Source: Streptomyces sp. SID12488 (lineage in GTDB: Bacteria; Actinomycetota; Actinomycetes; Streptomycetales; Streptomycetaceae). From it: 64,000 nt of DNA. The stretch is taken from the NCBI RefSeq assembly GCF_010548275.1, contig NZ_JAAGLT010000029.1:56071-120070 (forward strand), given 5' to 3'. Below the pieces are notes generated by a model. That model made no database searches, was not told the DNA's origin, and saw only the letters and a program-made list of their open reading frames with translations. Of this stretch, positions 32,040 to 39,186 are shown one piece after another (positions within the stretch are counted from its first letter, which is position 1; every line of letters begins with the position of its first letter). The position numbers and the translations under genes are program-made.

Positions 32040-32975
32040 TCAGTGAGCGCCTGTCACATGGTTCCGCACCAGCGACTGGACCACTGACACGTCCCCTGCC
32101 GCCAAGGCGTCCAGCAGAGTGCCGTGGTCTGCCGCGTCGGCCATGAGGGCCGATCGGCTCGTGTCGGCCTTCGTGTCCACCAGGGGCCACTGGGCGCGGC
32201 GGTGGAGGTCGTCGGCGATCCGGACCAACTGGGTGTTGCCGGCGAGGGACAGGACCGCCCGATGGAAGGCCCGGTCGGTCTCCGCGTAGGTGGCCCGGCA
32301 GCCGGTGGACGCCGCGTGGGCCGTCGCCTCGGCGAGGGGGCGGAGTTCCGTCCAGCGTTCGGCGGGCATCGTGCGGGCCAGGCGAAGCAGGACCGGAAGT
32401 TCGAGCAGGGCCCGGATCTCGGCCAGCTCGGCCAGCTCTCGGGCGCCGCGTTCCACGACGCGGAAGCCCCGGTTGGGGACGACCTCGACGGCGCCCTCCA
32501 TCGCGAGCTGCTGCATGGCCTCGCGGACGGGCGTCGCGGACACCCCGAAGCGGTCACCCAGCGCGGGGGCCGAGTACACCTCGCCGGGTGCGAGCTCGCC
32601 CCCGACGAGCGCGGCGCGCAGCGCGTCGAGGATCTGGCCGCGCACGGAGGAACGCTGGACGACGGGACGCGCCTGCGCCGGGCGGGACTGTGCCGCACGA
32701 GGCAACGGGATCGGCTGCTCACTGTGCGTGTGCTCACCCCGGGCGCCGTCGGCCGGCACACCCGTACCCGCGGTTCCGCGAGCCGTCGGACCGCTCACCC
32801 CTGGGCCCCACGCTCGGTCCACGTCCGCGGCCGTGGCCTGCGGTGGAACGCGTACGGCACCCGGGTGCGAAGCCGGCGCCCTCGTCTCGGGCGAGCCGTG
32901 CGCGCCCTGTGGGCCGGCCTGCTGCACGGGGGCCTCCTTCGGGCTAGATGGCACCTTGACGGCACATGGGGTCAT
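32040..32975 (-). CDS. GntR-family (FadR/FCD-type) transcriptional regulator
   Basis: A 311-aa regulator. A winged HTH at about 110-170 (VRGQILDALRAALVGGELAP, VSATPVREAMQQLAMEGAVE) is followed by a helical FCD ligand domain (AELAEIRALLELPVLLRLAR, DRAFHRAVLSLAGN), which usually senses small organic acids via metal-bound His residues. The first 105 residues are a Pro/Ala/Gly-rich extension not found in typical family members of about 230 aa; an internal start cannot be excluded. Target genes are not evident from the neighbours. Confidence 0.88.
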   Translation of the reverse strand: MTPCAVKVPSSPKEAPVQQAGPQGAHGSPETRAPASHPGAVRVPPQATAADVDRAWGPGVSGPTARGTAGTGVPADGARGEHTHSEQPIPLPRAAQSRPAQARPVVQRSSVRGQILDALRAALVGGELAPGEVYSAPALGDRFGVSATPVREAMQQLAMEGAVEVVPNRGFRVVERGARELAELAEIRALLELPVLLRLARTMPAERWTELRPLAEATAHAASTGCRATYAETDRAFHRAVLSLAGNTQLVRIADDLHRRAQWPLVDTKADTSRSALMADAADHGTLLDALAAGDVSVVQSLVRNHVTGAH

Positions 32976-33130
32976 TGCGGCGGGTTGTTACTCGCCCGTC
33001 AAGCACCATAGGCGCACATTCCGTCAGTTCAAATCCCGATTCGACTCCAGGTTCGGATACAGGCCGGATCCAGGCCGAATCTCAGCCGGATCCGGTGTTA
33101 AATCCCGATCACATCGCGGGCATGATGAGT

Positions 33131-33147
33131 AAGGTAAGCCTTACCTT
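33131..33147. promoter_or_regulatory. Iron box (IdeR/DmdR-type operator)
   Basis: AAGGTAAGCCTTACCTT is a perfect 8-1-8 palindrome and fits the actinobacterial iron-box pattern TTAGGTTAGGCTAACCTAA in its AGGT(A/T)AG half-sites. It lies 57 nt upstream of the FhuF-like gene. It should be bound by the Fe2+-loaded DtxR-family repressor and derepress the gene on iron starvation. Confidence 0.85.
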
Positions 33148-33203
33148 TGACCTTCCGAGTTGCCCAGCGATCCAGTGATCTATCGAGATGCGGTGGTCCC
33201 GAC

Positions 33204-34052
33204 ATGTCCGCTCCCGTACAGACCCGCTCCGCCGTCGCGGACTCGTACGACCGGCTCGCCGATGCCTACCCGCACGCCACCGTCGTCGAGCTGGGCCCCG
33301 GACAGGCACACCCGAGCGGCGCCGGATGGGTCCGGGCCGCCGGGCTCGCGGCCGGGGACGGCGACCTCGACTCCTTCCTCGCCTGGGACGACGAGCAGGT
33401 GCTGCGGGACTACGGCGAGCGGGGCCGCCCGGACGTCGTCGCGAGTTTCGGGCTGCACCGGTACGCGTGGACCGCCTGCCTGCTGATCACCGTGCCCTGG
33501 TTCCTGCACCGCCGGGTGCCGCGGCTGCCCGTCGAGGACGTCTCCTACCACCGCGTCGACGGGCGCTTCCGCGTCCGCACCGGCGCCTTCGCCTGTCTGC
33601 CCGACGACCCGGCGGCGGCCCTGCCCGGCGCCCGGGTCGTCGGTGACGAGGAAGCACTGCGCGGGGAGGTGCGGGCGGCGCTCACCGAGCATCTGGAACC
33701 CCTGCTCGGCGGTTTCGGGCCGCGGATGCGGCGGCGCGGCCGGGCCCTGTGGGGCGTGGTGACCGACGACGTCGTGGAAGGCCTGCACTACATAGGACAG
33801 GTCGTCGGCGAGGCGGACCGCGCACGGCGAGAGCTGGAGCTGCTGCTGCCGGGCTCCGGCCCCACCCGGCCGTTCGTCGGGTCGGCGGGCTTCCGGGACA
33901 CGACCGGGCCGGACAGCGCCGCCCCGCCCACCCGCGACCGGGCGAGCTGCTGCTTCTTCTACACGATCCGCCCGGCCGAGATGTGCGACAACTGCCCGCG
34001 CACCTGCGACAACGCCCGCGCGGCCAAGCTGACGGCCACTGCCGTGAGTTGA
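33204..34052 (+). CDS. FhuF-like (2Fe-2S) ferric-siderophore reductase
   Basis: A 282-aa cytosolic protein. Its C-terminal signature SCCFFYTIRPAEMCDNCPRT gives four cysteines in CC-x10-C-x2-C spacing, the 2Fe-2S site of FhuF, which releases iron from imported siderophores by reduction. A central Trp-rich segment (YAWTACLLITVPWFLHRRVP) is conserved-looking. The ATG lies downstream of a perfect iron box, which agrees with the function. No siderophore transporter is next to it. Confidence 0.88.
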   Translation: MSAPVQTRSAVADSYDRLADAYPHATVVELGPGQAHPSGAGWVRAAGLAAGDGDLDSFLAWDDEQVLRDYGERGRPDVVASFGLHRYAWTACLLITVPWFLHRRVPRLPVEDVSYHRVDGRFRVRTGAFACLPDDPAAALPGARVVGDEEALRGEVRAALTEHLEPLLGGFGPRMRRRGRALWGVVTDDVVEGLHYIGQVVGEADRARRELELLLPGSGPTRPFVGSAGFRDTTGPDSAAPPTRDRASCCFFYTIRPAEMCDNCPRTCDNARAAKLTATAVS

Positions 34053-34162
34053 GGCATCCTCAGCAATTGACCCCCTCCCCGGACGGCGGCCACGGCGTGC
34101 CGTAGGATCGCCGCCGTAAGATCACGTTCGACTGGGGCTCCCCAACGTTACGGTCACTTCAC

Positions 34163-34211
34163 AAGTTCCTCACTTGTCGCAGGAACTTTCCGAGGAACCA
34201 CCCGTACGGGT
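34163..34211. promoter_or_regulatory. Two palindromes upstream of the DUF2637 gene
   Basis: An 8-bp inverted repeat AAGTTCCT/AGGAACTT with a 10-nt spacer (34163-34188) is followed by the 12-bp palindrome ACCCGTACGGGT (34200-34211). They lie in the 332-nt gene-free region 34053-34384. The first has the half-site spacing of a dimeric regulator site (18 bp centre to centre). Which factor binds is unknown. Confidence 0.45.
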
Positions 34212-34384
34212 AGTCTTATTCGAACTCAACTCCCGCCCCTCAAGCGGCAGTTCGAGCAGAATGTCGCCCTGAGCATCCCCTTGCACCCCCTTAGGCGGCC
34301 TCTTGCCCCGAAACCCCCTGAGGGCTGAGGGGATTGGGCCACTATGGCGGGCGTTACGCCCTATCCCAATGCAAGGGACCCCAG

Positions 34385-35431
34385 ATGAGACTGACCGACA
34401 TATCGCTTAACTGGCTGCTTCCGGGCGCCGTACTGCTCCTGGGCGTGCTGGCGGCGGTGGCGGTGCTGGCGCGCGGCAAGCGCTCCTCGGGGACGAAAGC
34501 GAGCCAGGACGACTCGTGGGAGCGCACCGAAGAGCGCCGCAGGCGCAAGGAAGCCATCTTCGCCTCGGCGTCCTACCTGCTCCTCTTCTGCAGTGCGGCG
34601 GTCGCCGCAGCGCTCTCGTTCCGCGGCCTCGTCGGCTTCGGCGAGCAGAACCTGAACCTCACCGACGGCTGGCAGTACCTTGTCCCGTTCGGTCTGGACG
34701 GAGCGGCGATGTTCTGCTCCGTGCTCGCGGTGCGCGAGGCCAGCCACGGTGACGCGGCCCTCGGCTCCCGGATACTCGTATGGCTGTTCGCAGCCGCGGC
34801 TGCCTGGTTCAACTGGGTGCACGCACCTCGTGGTCTCGACAACGCGGGTGCCCCGCAGTTCTTCGCCGGCATGTCCCTGTCCGCCGCGGTGCTCTTCGAC
34901 CGCGCGCTGAAGCAGACCCGCCGGGCCGCGCTGCGCGAGCAGGGTCTGGTGCCGCGTCCGCTGCCGCAGATCCGTATGGTCCGCTGGGCGCGGGCGCCCC
35001 GTGAGACGTACAAGGCCTGGTCGCTGATGCTCCTGGAGGGTGTACGCAGCCTGGACGAAGCGGTCGACGAGGTACGCGAGGACAAGCGCCAGAAGGAGCA
35101 GACGCGTCTTCGCCGGCGTGAGCAGGAGCGGGCCGAGCGCGCGCACCTCAAGGCGATCAGCCGGGGCCACCGCGGCCCGTTCGGCGGCGGTGGCGGCGGT
35201 GGCGGTCAGCAGGTCGAGGTGGAGCGGGCGCCCGCCCAGGTCACCTCGGAGCCTGCCATATCCGCCTCCGCGGAGCAGCTGCCTCTGCGCGCCCGTCCCT
35301 CCCTCCAGCCCGTTCGTGGCAGCACCGACTCGATCACTGTCGACCTCACCGCGGAGGACGACACGATGGCCCTGCCCCGCCTGGACTCCCTGGAGCGCAA
35401 GCTCCGGGACCTCGAGCAGCAGTACGGCTGA
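34385..35431 (+). CDS. DUF2637 integral membrane protein
   Basis: A 348-aa protein with one N-terminal helix (WLLPGAVLLLGVLAAVAVLA) and three to four further helices between about 60 and 180 (SYLLLFCSAAVAAALSF, ILVWLFAAAAAWFNWVH). A charged cytoplasmic tail follows with a coiled-coil-like Glu/Arg/Lys stretch (about 220-255) and a run of Gly. DUF2637 proteins resemble the Spd/transfer-associated membrane proteins of actinomycete plasmids but also occur on chromosomes; the function is unknown. The ATG has AAGGGACC 7 nt upstream. Confidence 0.85.
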   Translation: MRLTDISLNWLLPGAVLLLGVLAAVAVLARGKRSSGTKASQDDSWERTEERRRRKEAIFASASYLLLFCSAAVAAALSFRGLVGFGEQNLNLTDGWQYLVPFGLDGAAMFCSVLAVREASHGDAALGSRILVWLFAAAAAWFNWVHAPRGLDNAGAPQFFAGMSLSAAVLFDRALKQTRRAALREQGLVPRPLPQIRMVRWARAPRETYKAWSLMLLEGVRSLDEAVDEVREDKRQKEQTRLRRREQERAERAHLKAISRGHRGPFGGGGGGGGQQVEVERAPAQVTSEPAISASAEQLPLRARPSLQPVRGSTDSITVDLTAEDDTMALPRLDSLERKLRDLEQQYG

Positions 35432-35494
35432 GCAGCACCGCTGAACACGGGTTGAGCGCGAACCGAGCGCTACCGACATGGGGGCGTGGCCTGT

Positions 35495-36016
35495 TCAGGC
35501 CGCGCCCCCGTTCAGTTCGAACCACACCGCCTTGCCCACGCCGTGCGCCCGCACTCCCCACGCGTCGGCGAGGGACTCCACCAGAACCAGGCCTCTGCCA
35601 TTCGTACTCTCGTTGGCGTTCGGTGCACGCATCCTCGGCCTACGTCCCACGAAGTCCCGTACCTCCACGCGTAATCCGCGCGGCGAGACGGTGGCCGTCA
35701 GGACCGCGTCACGGTCGGTGTGGACCAGCGCGTTGGTGACCAACTCGCTCGTGAGCAGTTCCGCTATCTCCGAACTGCCGGGCTTCCCCCAGTGCCGCAA
35801 CAGCTCACGCAGTGCCCTGCGGGCCTCCGGTACCTCCCGTAGATCCGAACAGCCCAGCCTGCGCCTCAATTGCGGCGCCTCCCCCCGGTGCACGCCGTCG
35901 TCATCGCCGATGGCGTTGCCGTCGTAGTTGTCGTCGTGGTTGTCGTCGTAGTGGTCGTAGTGGTCGTTCTCGGTCGTTTCCTCCGCTGTTTTCGCCGAGA
36001 AGGCCCCGATGACCAC
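35495..36016 (-). CDS. HATPase_c_2 protein (RsbW-like anti-sigma/regulatory ATPase)
   Basis: A 173-aa ATP-binding protein of the type abundant in Streptomyces signalling. The N-box is ELLTSELVTNALVH and the G2 box GRGLVLVESLADAWG; the G1 box is eroded (VEVRDFVGRR, without DxGxG). Before the domain lies a 30-residue tract made almost only of Asp, Asn, His and Tyr. The GTG at 36016 is preferred because GAGGAGGT lies 7 nt upstream; an ATG at 36046 in frame would add ten residues. Likely partners are sigma factors or anti-sigma antagonists. Confidence 0.85.
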   Translation of the reverse strand: MVIGAFSAKTAEETTENDHYDHYDDNHDDNYDGNAIGDDDGVHRGEAPQLRRRLGCSDLREVPEARRALRELLRHWGKPGSSEIAELLTSELVTNALVHTDRDAVLTATVSPRGLRVEVRDFVGRRPRMRAPNANESTNGRGLVLVESLADAWGVRAHGVGKAVWFELNGGAA

Positions 36017-36253
36017 GGGACCACCTCCTCGCGCCTGCCTCTTCATGACCCCCGCCCGGACTCCGGTTCGCTGTCCCCTCCTGATCGAACGCGTTCACGG
36101 GATCCATGCCCCCGACCTGAACACGGCAGTCATGTCGAATTCTCAACGACCGGATGTACGGGGCTGGTTGGACCGTTCCTGGCCGGATCAGGACCTCGGT
36201 CGCACCCGATGGGCGCTGCTGGAGGGGCGTTTGGAGCGGACGCTGCGACAGTT

Positions 36254-36285
36254 CACGCGCCCGTCCAGTCGTGGACGGGCGCGTG
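36254..36285 (-). terminator. Perfect 14-bp hairpin downstream of a secreted-protein gene
   Basis: CACGCGCCCGTCCA (36254-36267) pairs exactly with 36272-36285 around the loop GTCG, the same loop as the hairpin at 14821-14862. It lies 54 nt past the stop of the minus-strand gene at 36339. No U-tract. Confidence 0.7.
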
Positions 36286-36338
36286 AGGGCGGTGGATCGG
36301 CCGAACTGTCCAGTGCGGGCTACCGATCCCGCCGTAGG

Positions 36339-36854
36339 TCACTTCCCGCCGATGCCCTTCGTGCCGATGTTGATGATCCGGTGGTCGCGGGTCATGTCGA
36401 CGACCAGCTTGGTGGTGCTGGTGGTGCTCCCCGAGCCCCAGGTCAGTGTGATGCCGACCTCCGTGTAGTCGGCGGTGCCGTTGTCGGTGACCGTCCAGCG
36501 GACGGGGACGTTCTGGGCGCGCAGGACGCCGTCCGCGTGGTTCTTCGCCTCCCAGGCGACCAGCTTCTTCAGGTAGTCGGGGTGGATGTAGAACTTGCGG
36601 AGTTCGGCCGCGAGCTTTCCGCCGTCGGCGGGACCGCTCTGGGCGTCGATGTAGGCGCCGTAGAAGTCGGCGATTCGCGTCACGGAGTCGGACGGGCTGC
36701 CGGTCACCGTCCGGGGCGCAGAGGCGGCGGGCTTGGCCTGGGTCGCCTCGGCCGAGGCGGTCAGCCCCAGCGGAAGGGCGGTGACGGCCGCGATACCGAG
36801 GGCGAGGGCGACGGCACGGCGGGCGGGCCGGCGAGAGATGGTGCGGCGGTGCAT
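36339..36854 (-). CDS. Secreted hypothetical protein (171 aa)
   Basis: Signal peptide RRAVALALGIAAVTALPLGL ending TASAEA, then a small soluble domain of about 120 residues with a helical start (VTRIADFYGAYIDAQSG) and beta-rich end (VRWTVTDNGTADYTEVGITL, TKLVVDMTRDHRIINIGTKG). No family is recognised. It is followed by a hairpin terminator and preceded by tandem 27-bp repeats, so it is probably a single transcription unit. Confidence 0.75.
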   Translation of the reverse strand: MHRRTISRRPARRAVALALGIAAVTALPLGLTASAEATQAKPAASAPRTVTGSPSDSVTRIADFYGAYIDAQSGPADGGKLAAELRKFYIHPDYLKKLVAWEAKNHADGVLRAQNVPVRWTVTDNGTADYTEVGITLTWGSGSTTSTTKLVVDMTRDHRIINIGTKGIGGK

Positions 36855-36899
36855 TTCGGTGTTCTCCCCGTGAGTGATCAGTCGATGATCAGTTGAGCT

Positions 36900-36953
36900 G
36901 CTGGTCGCTGGAACCGGCTCGGTACAGCTGGTCGGTTGAACCGGCTCGGTATG
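36900..36953. repeat. Two 27-bp tandem repeats
   Basis: 36900-36926 and 36927-36953 are near-identical copies sharing GGCTCGGTA cores, with a degenerate third start at 36954. They lie upstream of the secreted-protein gene (start 36854) and downstream of the next one (stop 36976). Next to them TGATCAG occurs twice. Either a promoter-region duplication or repeated regulator sites. Confidence 0.7.
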
Positions 36954-36975
36954 GCTGGCTGGTCAGTACTGCCGG

Positions 36976-37653
36976 TCAGTAGAGCTTCTTGACCGCCGTG
37001 GTCGTCGTCTTCTTGAAGGCCTTCACCGGGGCACCCTTGAAGTCACCCAGCTGGCCCCATTCCACGACCGTGACGGCGCGCCCGTCCCGGCCGACCGACA
37101 GGAGGTGGATGTCGGTGGCGCCGTACGAGGTCTCGGTGTGCAGTCCGTAGACGTGCGCACCCTCCTCCACCGCGAGCGTGCCGTAGTCCCTGGACTCGGC
37201 CTCGATCTCGGGGTCGGCCTGCTCGATCCGCTTGGCGCACGAGCGCATGTCCTTGTTGAGGCGCTCGGCGAGAGCCTTGGCCTTGGCCTCGCTGGCGACA
37301 ACGAGCGTGAGCTGGACGGCGCCGGTGTCCAGTTCGGTGCGGAACTCGCGGTAGCGGGAGTCGTAGCCCAGCAGCGCCTTGCCGAAGCAGAACTTCAGCT
37401 GGTCCGGCACCCCGTCCTTGACCCGGTCCGCCGTCCAGGCGGAGCTGCGGTGCGGCGGCAGTTCGGAGGCCGAGAGGAACTTCGGCGGAGTCGGGGCGCT
37501 CGCCTTCGCGGCGGCATCGGCCGGGGCCGCCAGGCCGAGTCCGGCCGCGGCGAGGGCGGTGATCGCGGAAATCGCGGTGAGCAGGCCGGCCCGGGTGGAC
37601 CTGGTCGCCCCGGTGGAGGTGGCGGCGGCGGCCTGGACATCGTGAGTGAGCAT
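36976..37653 (-). CDS. Secreted hypothetical protein (225 aa)
   Basis: The ATG at 37653 with GGGGGA upstream opens a 225-aa precursor. A long signal region (AGLLTAISAITALAAAGLGL) ends at APADAAA. The mature part is a single mixed domain with a helix-turn (ASEAKAKALAERLNKDMRSC) and strands (YGATDIHLLSVGRDGRAVTV). Two cysteines (KFCFG and RSCAK) may pair. No named family is recognised. It is divergent from the XRE/membrane regulator at 37912, with which it shares a 258-nt promoter region; this hints at a sensor/secreted-factor pair. Confidence 0.75.
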   Translation of the reverse strand: MLTHDVQAAAATSTGATRSTRAGLLTAISAITALAAAGLGLAAPADAAAKASAPTPPKFLSASELPPHRSSAWTADRVKDGVPDQLKFCFGKALLGYDSRYREFRTELDTGAVQLTLVVASEAKAKALAERLNKDMRSCAKRIEQADPEIEAESRDYGTLAVEEGAHVYGLHTETSYGATDIHLLSVGRDGRAVTVVEWGQLGDFKGAPVKAFKKTTTTAVKKLY

Positions 37654-37911
37654 GGGTGTCCCCCGTATATGGGTGCACGACTGTGCACGGGTCTGGGTTG
37701 CTGGGTGTTGTCGGATGTCGCCGCGCCAGATGGTCGGTCCGGCAGCGGTCGGTGCGACGTCCAAAGCATCCGCCGCCACCCGGAGCAACCGCAACCGCCG
37801 ACACGCGATCCACGACGGTGGAACCATCCCATCCCCTCTGACGTGCAGGTATATGGAGTGCCTGGGACACCGTTCCGGGACACGAGGATCAGCTGAGGAC
37901 GGGGGAAGGGT

Positions 37912-39153
37912 GTGTCGACGTACGACGACGACGTGGCGGAGTTCGCGACGCTGCTGACGCTGCTGAAGGGACGTACGGACCGCAGCTACGGCTCACTGGC
38001 CCGGCGCCTGGGCATGAACACCTCCACGCTGCACCGCTACTGCTCCGGTGACACGGTCCCCTTGGACTTCGCCCCGGTGGAGCGGTTCGCCGCGCTGTGC
38101 GGGGCGTCGCCGGAGGAACGCGTGGAGCTGCACCGCCGGTGGATCCTGGCGGTGGCGGCCCGGCAACGGGCACGTACGCCCGCGGAGCCGCATACCCCCG
38201 TGGAACCGCGTACGCCCGCGGACCCGGACACGTTGGCCGACCCGGGGCCGTCCGACCCGAGTGCGTCCGACCCGAGCGCACCCGATGCGGAGGACGGCGC
38301 CCCCGCGGAGCCTGTCGCCCCGGACGTGTCCGCTCCTGTCAGCCGCCGTCCCGCTGCCCGGCGCCCCTGGTACCGCCACCGCCGGATCGCGGTCACCACG
38401 GCCGTGGCCGGCACGCTCCTCGCCACCCTTGGCACGCTGGGCGGTCTGTCGGCCCTGTCCACCGACCGCTCCCCGTCCAAGGCATCCCCGACCCCCTCCT
38501 CGACGCCGACCCCTGCCCCGGTGCCGAGCAAGGTCTCCCCCGCGCCGATCACCTGGACCGCGAACTCCCAGGCCTGGTCGCTCGGCTGCGGCCACGACTA
38601 CGTCATCGCCAAGTCACCGGCGGAGGTCCCTCCGCCGCCTCCCGCGCAGGACGCCGCTCCCTGGGCGGCGAGCCAGCACGCGGTGCACGGAGGTGACACC
38701 AACGTCGAGATCTCGGTGCAGGGGCGGACCTCGACGGCCGTGGTCCTGGAGGCGCTCCGGGTCCGGGTGGTCGGTCGGAGCGCTCCCGCCGAGGGCACCG
38801 CGTACTCCATGGACCAGGGCTGCGGCGGCTCGATCACTCCCCGGTACTTCTCCGTCGACCTCGACAAGGACCGGCCCGTCGCCCGCTCGACGCCCGGCAA
38901 CGACGTGGGGACGCCGATCCCGGCGGTGCGCTTCCCCTACCGCGTCTCCGCCCAGGACCCGGAGGTGCTGCTGGTCACCGCCCGGACCGTGACCTGCGAC
39001 TGCCGCTGGTACCTGGAGCTCGACTGGTCCTCCCAGGGCCGCACCGGCACCGTCCGCATCGACGACGAGGGCCGCCCGTTCCGGACCAGCGGCATCAAGG
39101 GGCTGCCCCGCTACTGGTACTCGATGCGCGAGTGGGTCCCGCGCACGGACTGA
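37912..39153 (+). CDS. Membrane-anchored XRE-family regulator with extracytoplasmic domain
   Basis: A 413-aa protein with a GTG start and GGGGGAAGG site. Residues about 5-75 form a helix-turn-helix (RTDRSYGSLARRLGMNTSTL, HRYCSGDTVPLDF). A Pro/Asp/Ala-rich linker (about 85-150) leads to one membrane helix at about 162-184 (IAVTTAVAGTLLATLGTLGG). Outside follows a Ser/Thr/Pro stalk and a beta-rich domain with four or more cysteines (SLGCGHDYVIA, DQGCGGSITPRYFSVDLD, VTCDCRWYLELDW). The layout implies a one-component sensor linking an external cue to DNA. The ligand may relate to the divergent secreted protein. Confidence 0.85.
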   Translation: MSTYDDDVAEFATLLTLLKGRTDRSYGSLARRLGMNTSTLHRYCSGDTVPLDFAPVERFAALCGASPEERVELHRRWILAVAARQRARTPAEPHTPVEPRTPADPDTLADPGPSDPSASDPSAPDAEDGAPAEPVAPDVSAPVSRRPAARRPWYRHRRIAVTTAVAGTLLATLGTLGGLSALSTDRSPSKASPTPSSTPTPAPVPSKVSPAPITWTANSQAWSLGCGHDYVIAKSPAEVPPPPPAQDAAPWAASQHAVHGGDTNVEISVQGRTSTAVVLEALRVRVVGRSAPAEGTAYSMDQGCGGSITPRYFSVDLDKDRPVARSTPGNDVGTPIPAVRFPYRVSAQDPEVLLVTARTVTCDCRWYLELDWSSQGRTGTVRIDDEGRPFRTSGIKGLPRYWYSMREWVPRTD

Positions 39154-39186
39154 GCAGCCCCTTCCCGTGCATCCCGTTACGCCCCG

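Noticed and set aside
36133..36310. Small plus-strand ORF starting MSNSQRPDVRGWLDRSW
   Set aside because: It has a protein-like opening but runs through the perfect 14-bp hairpin at 36254-36285 and has no ribosome binding site.
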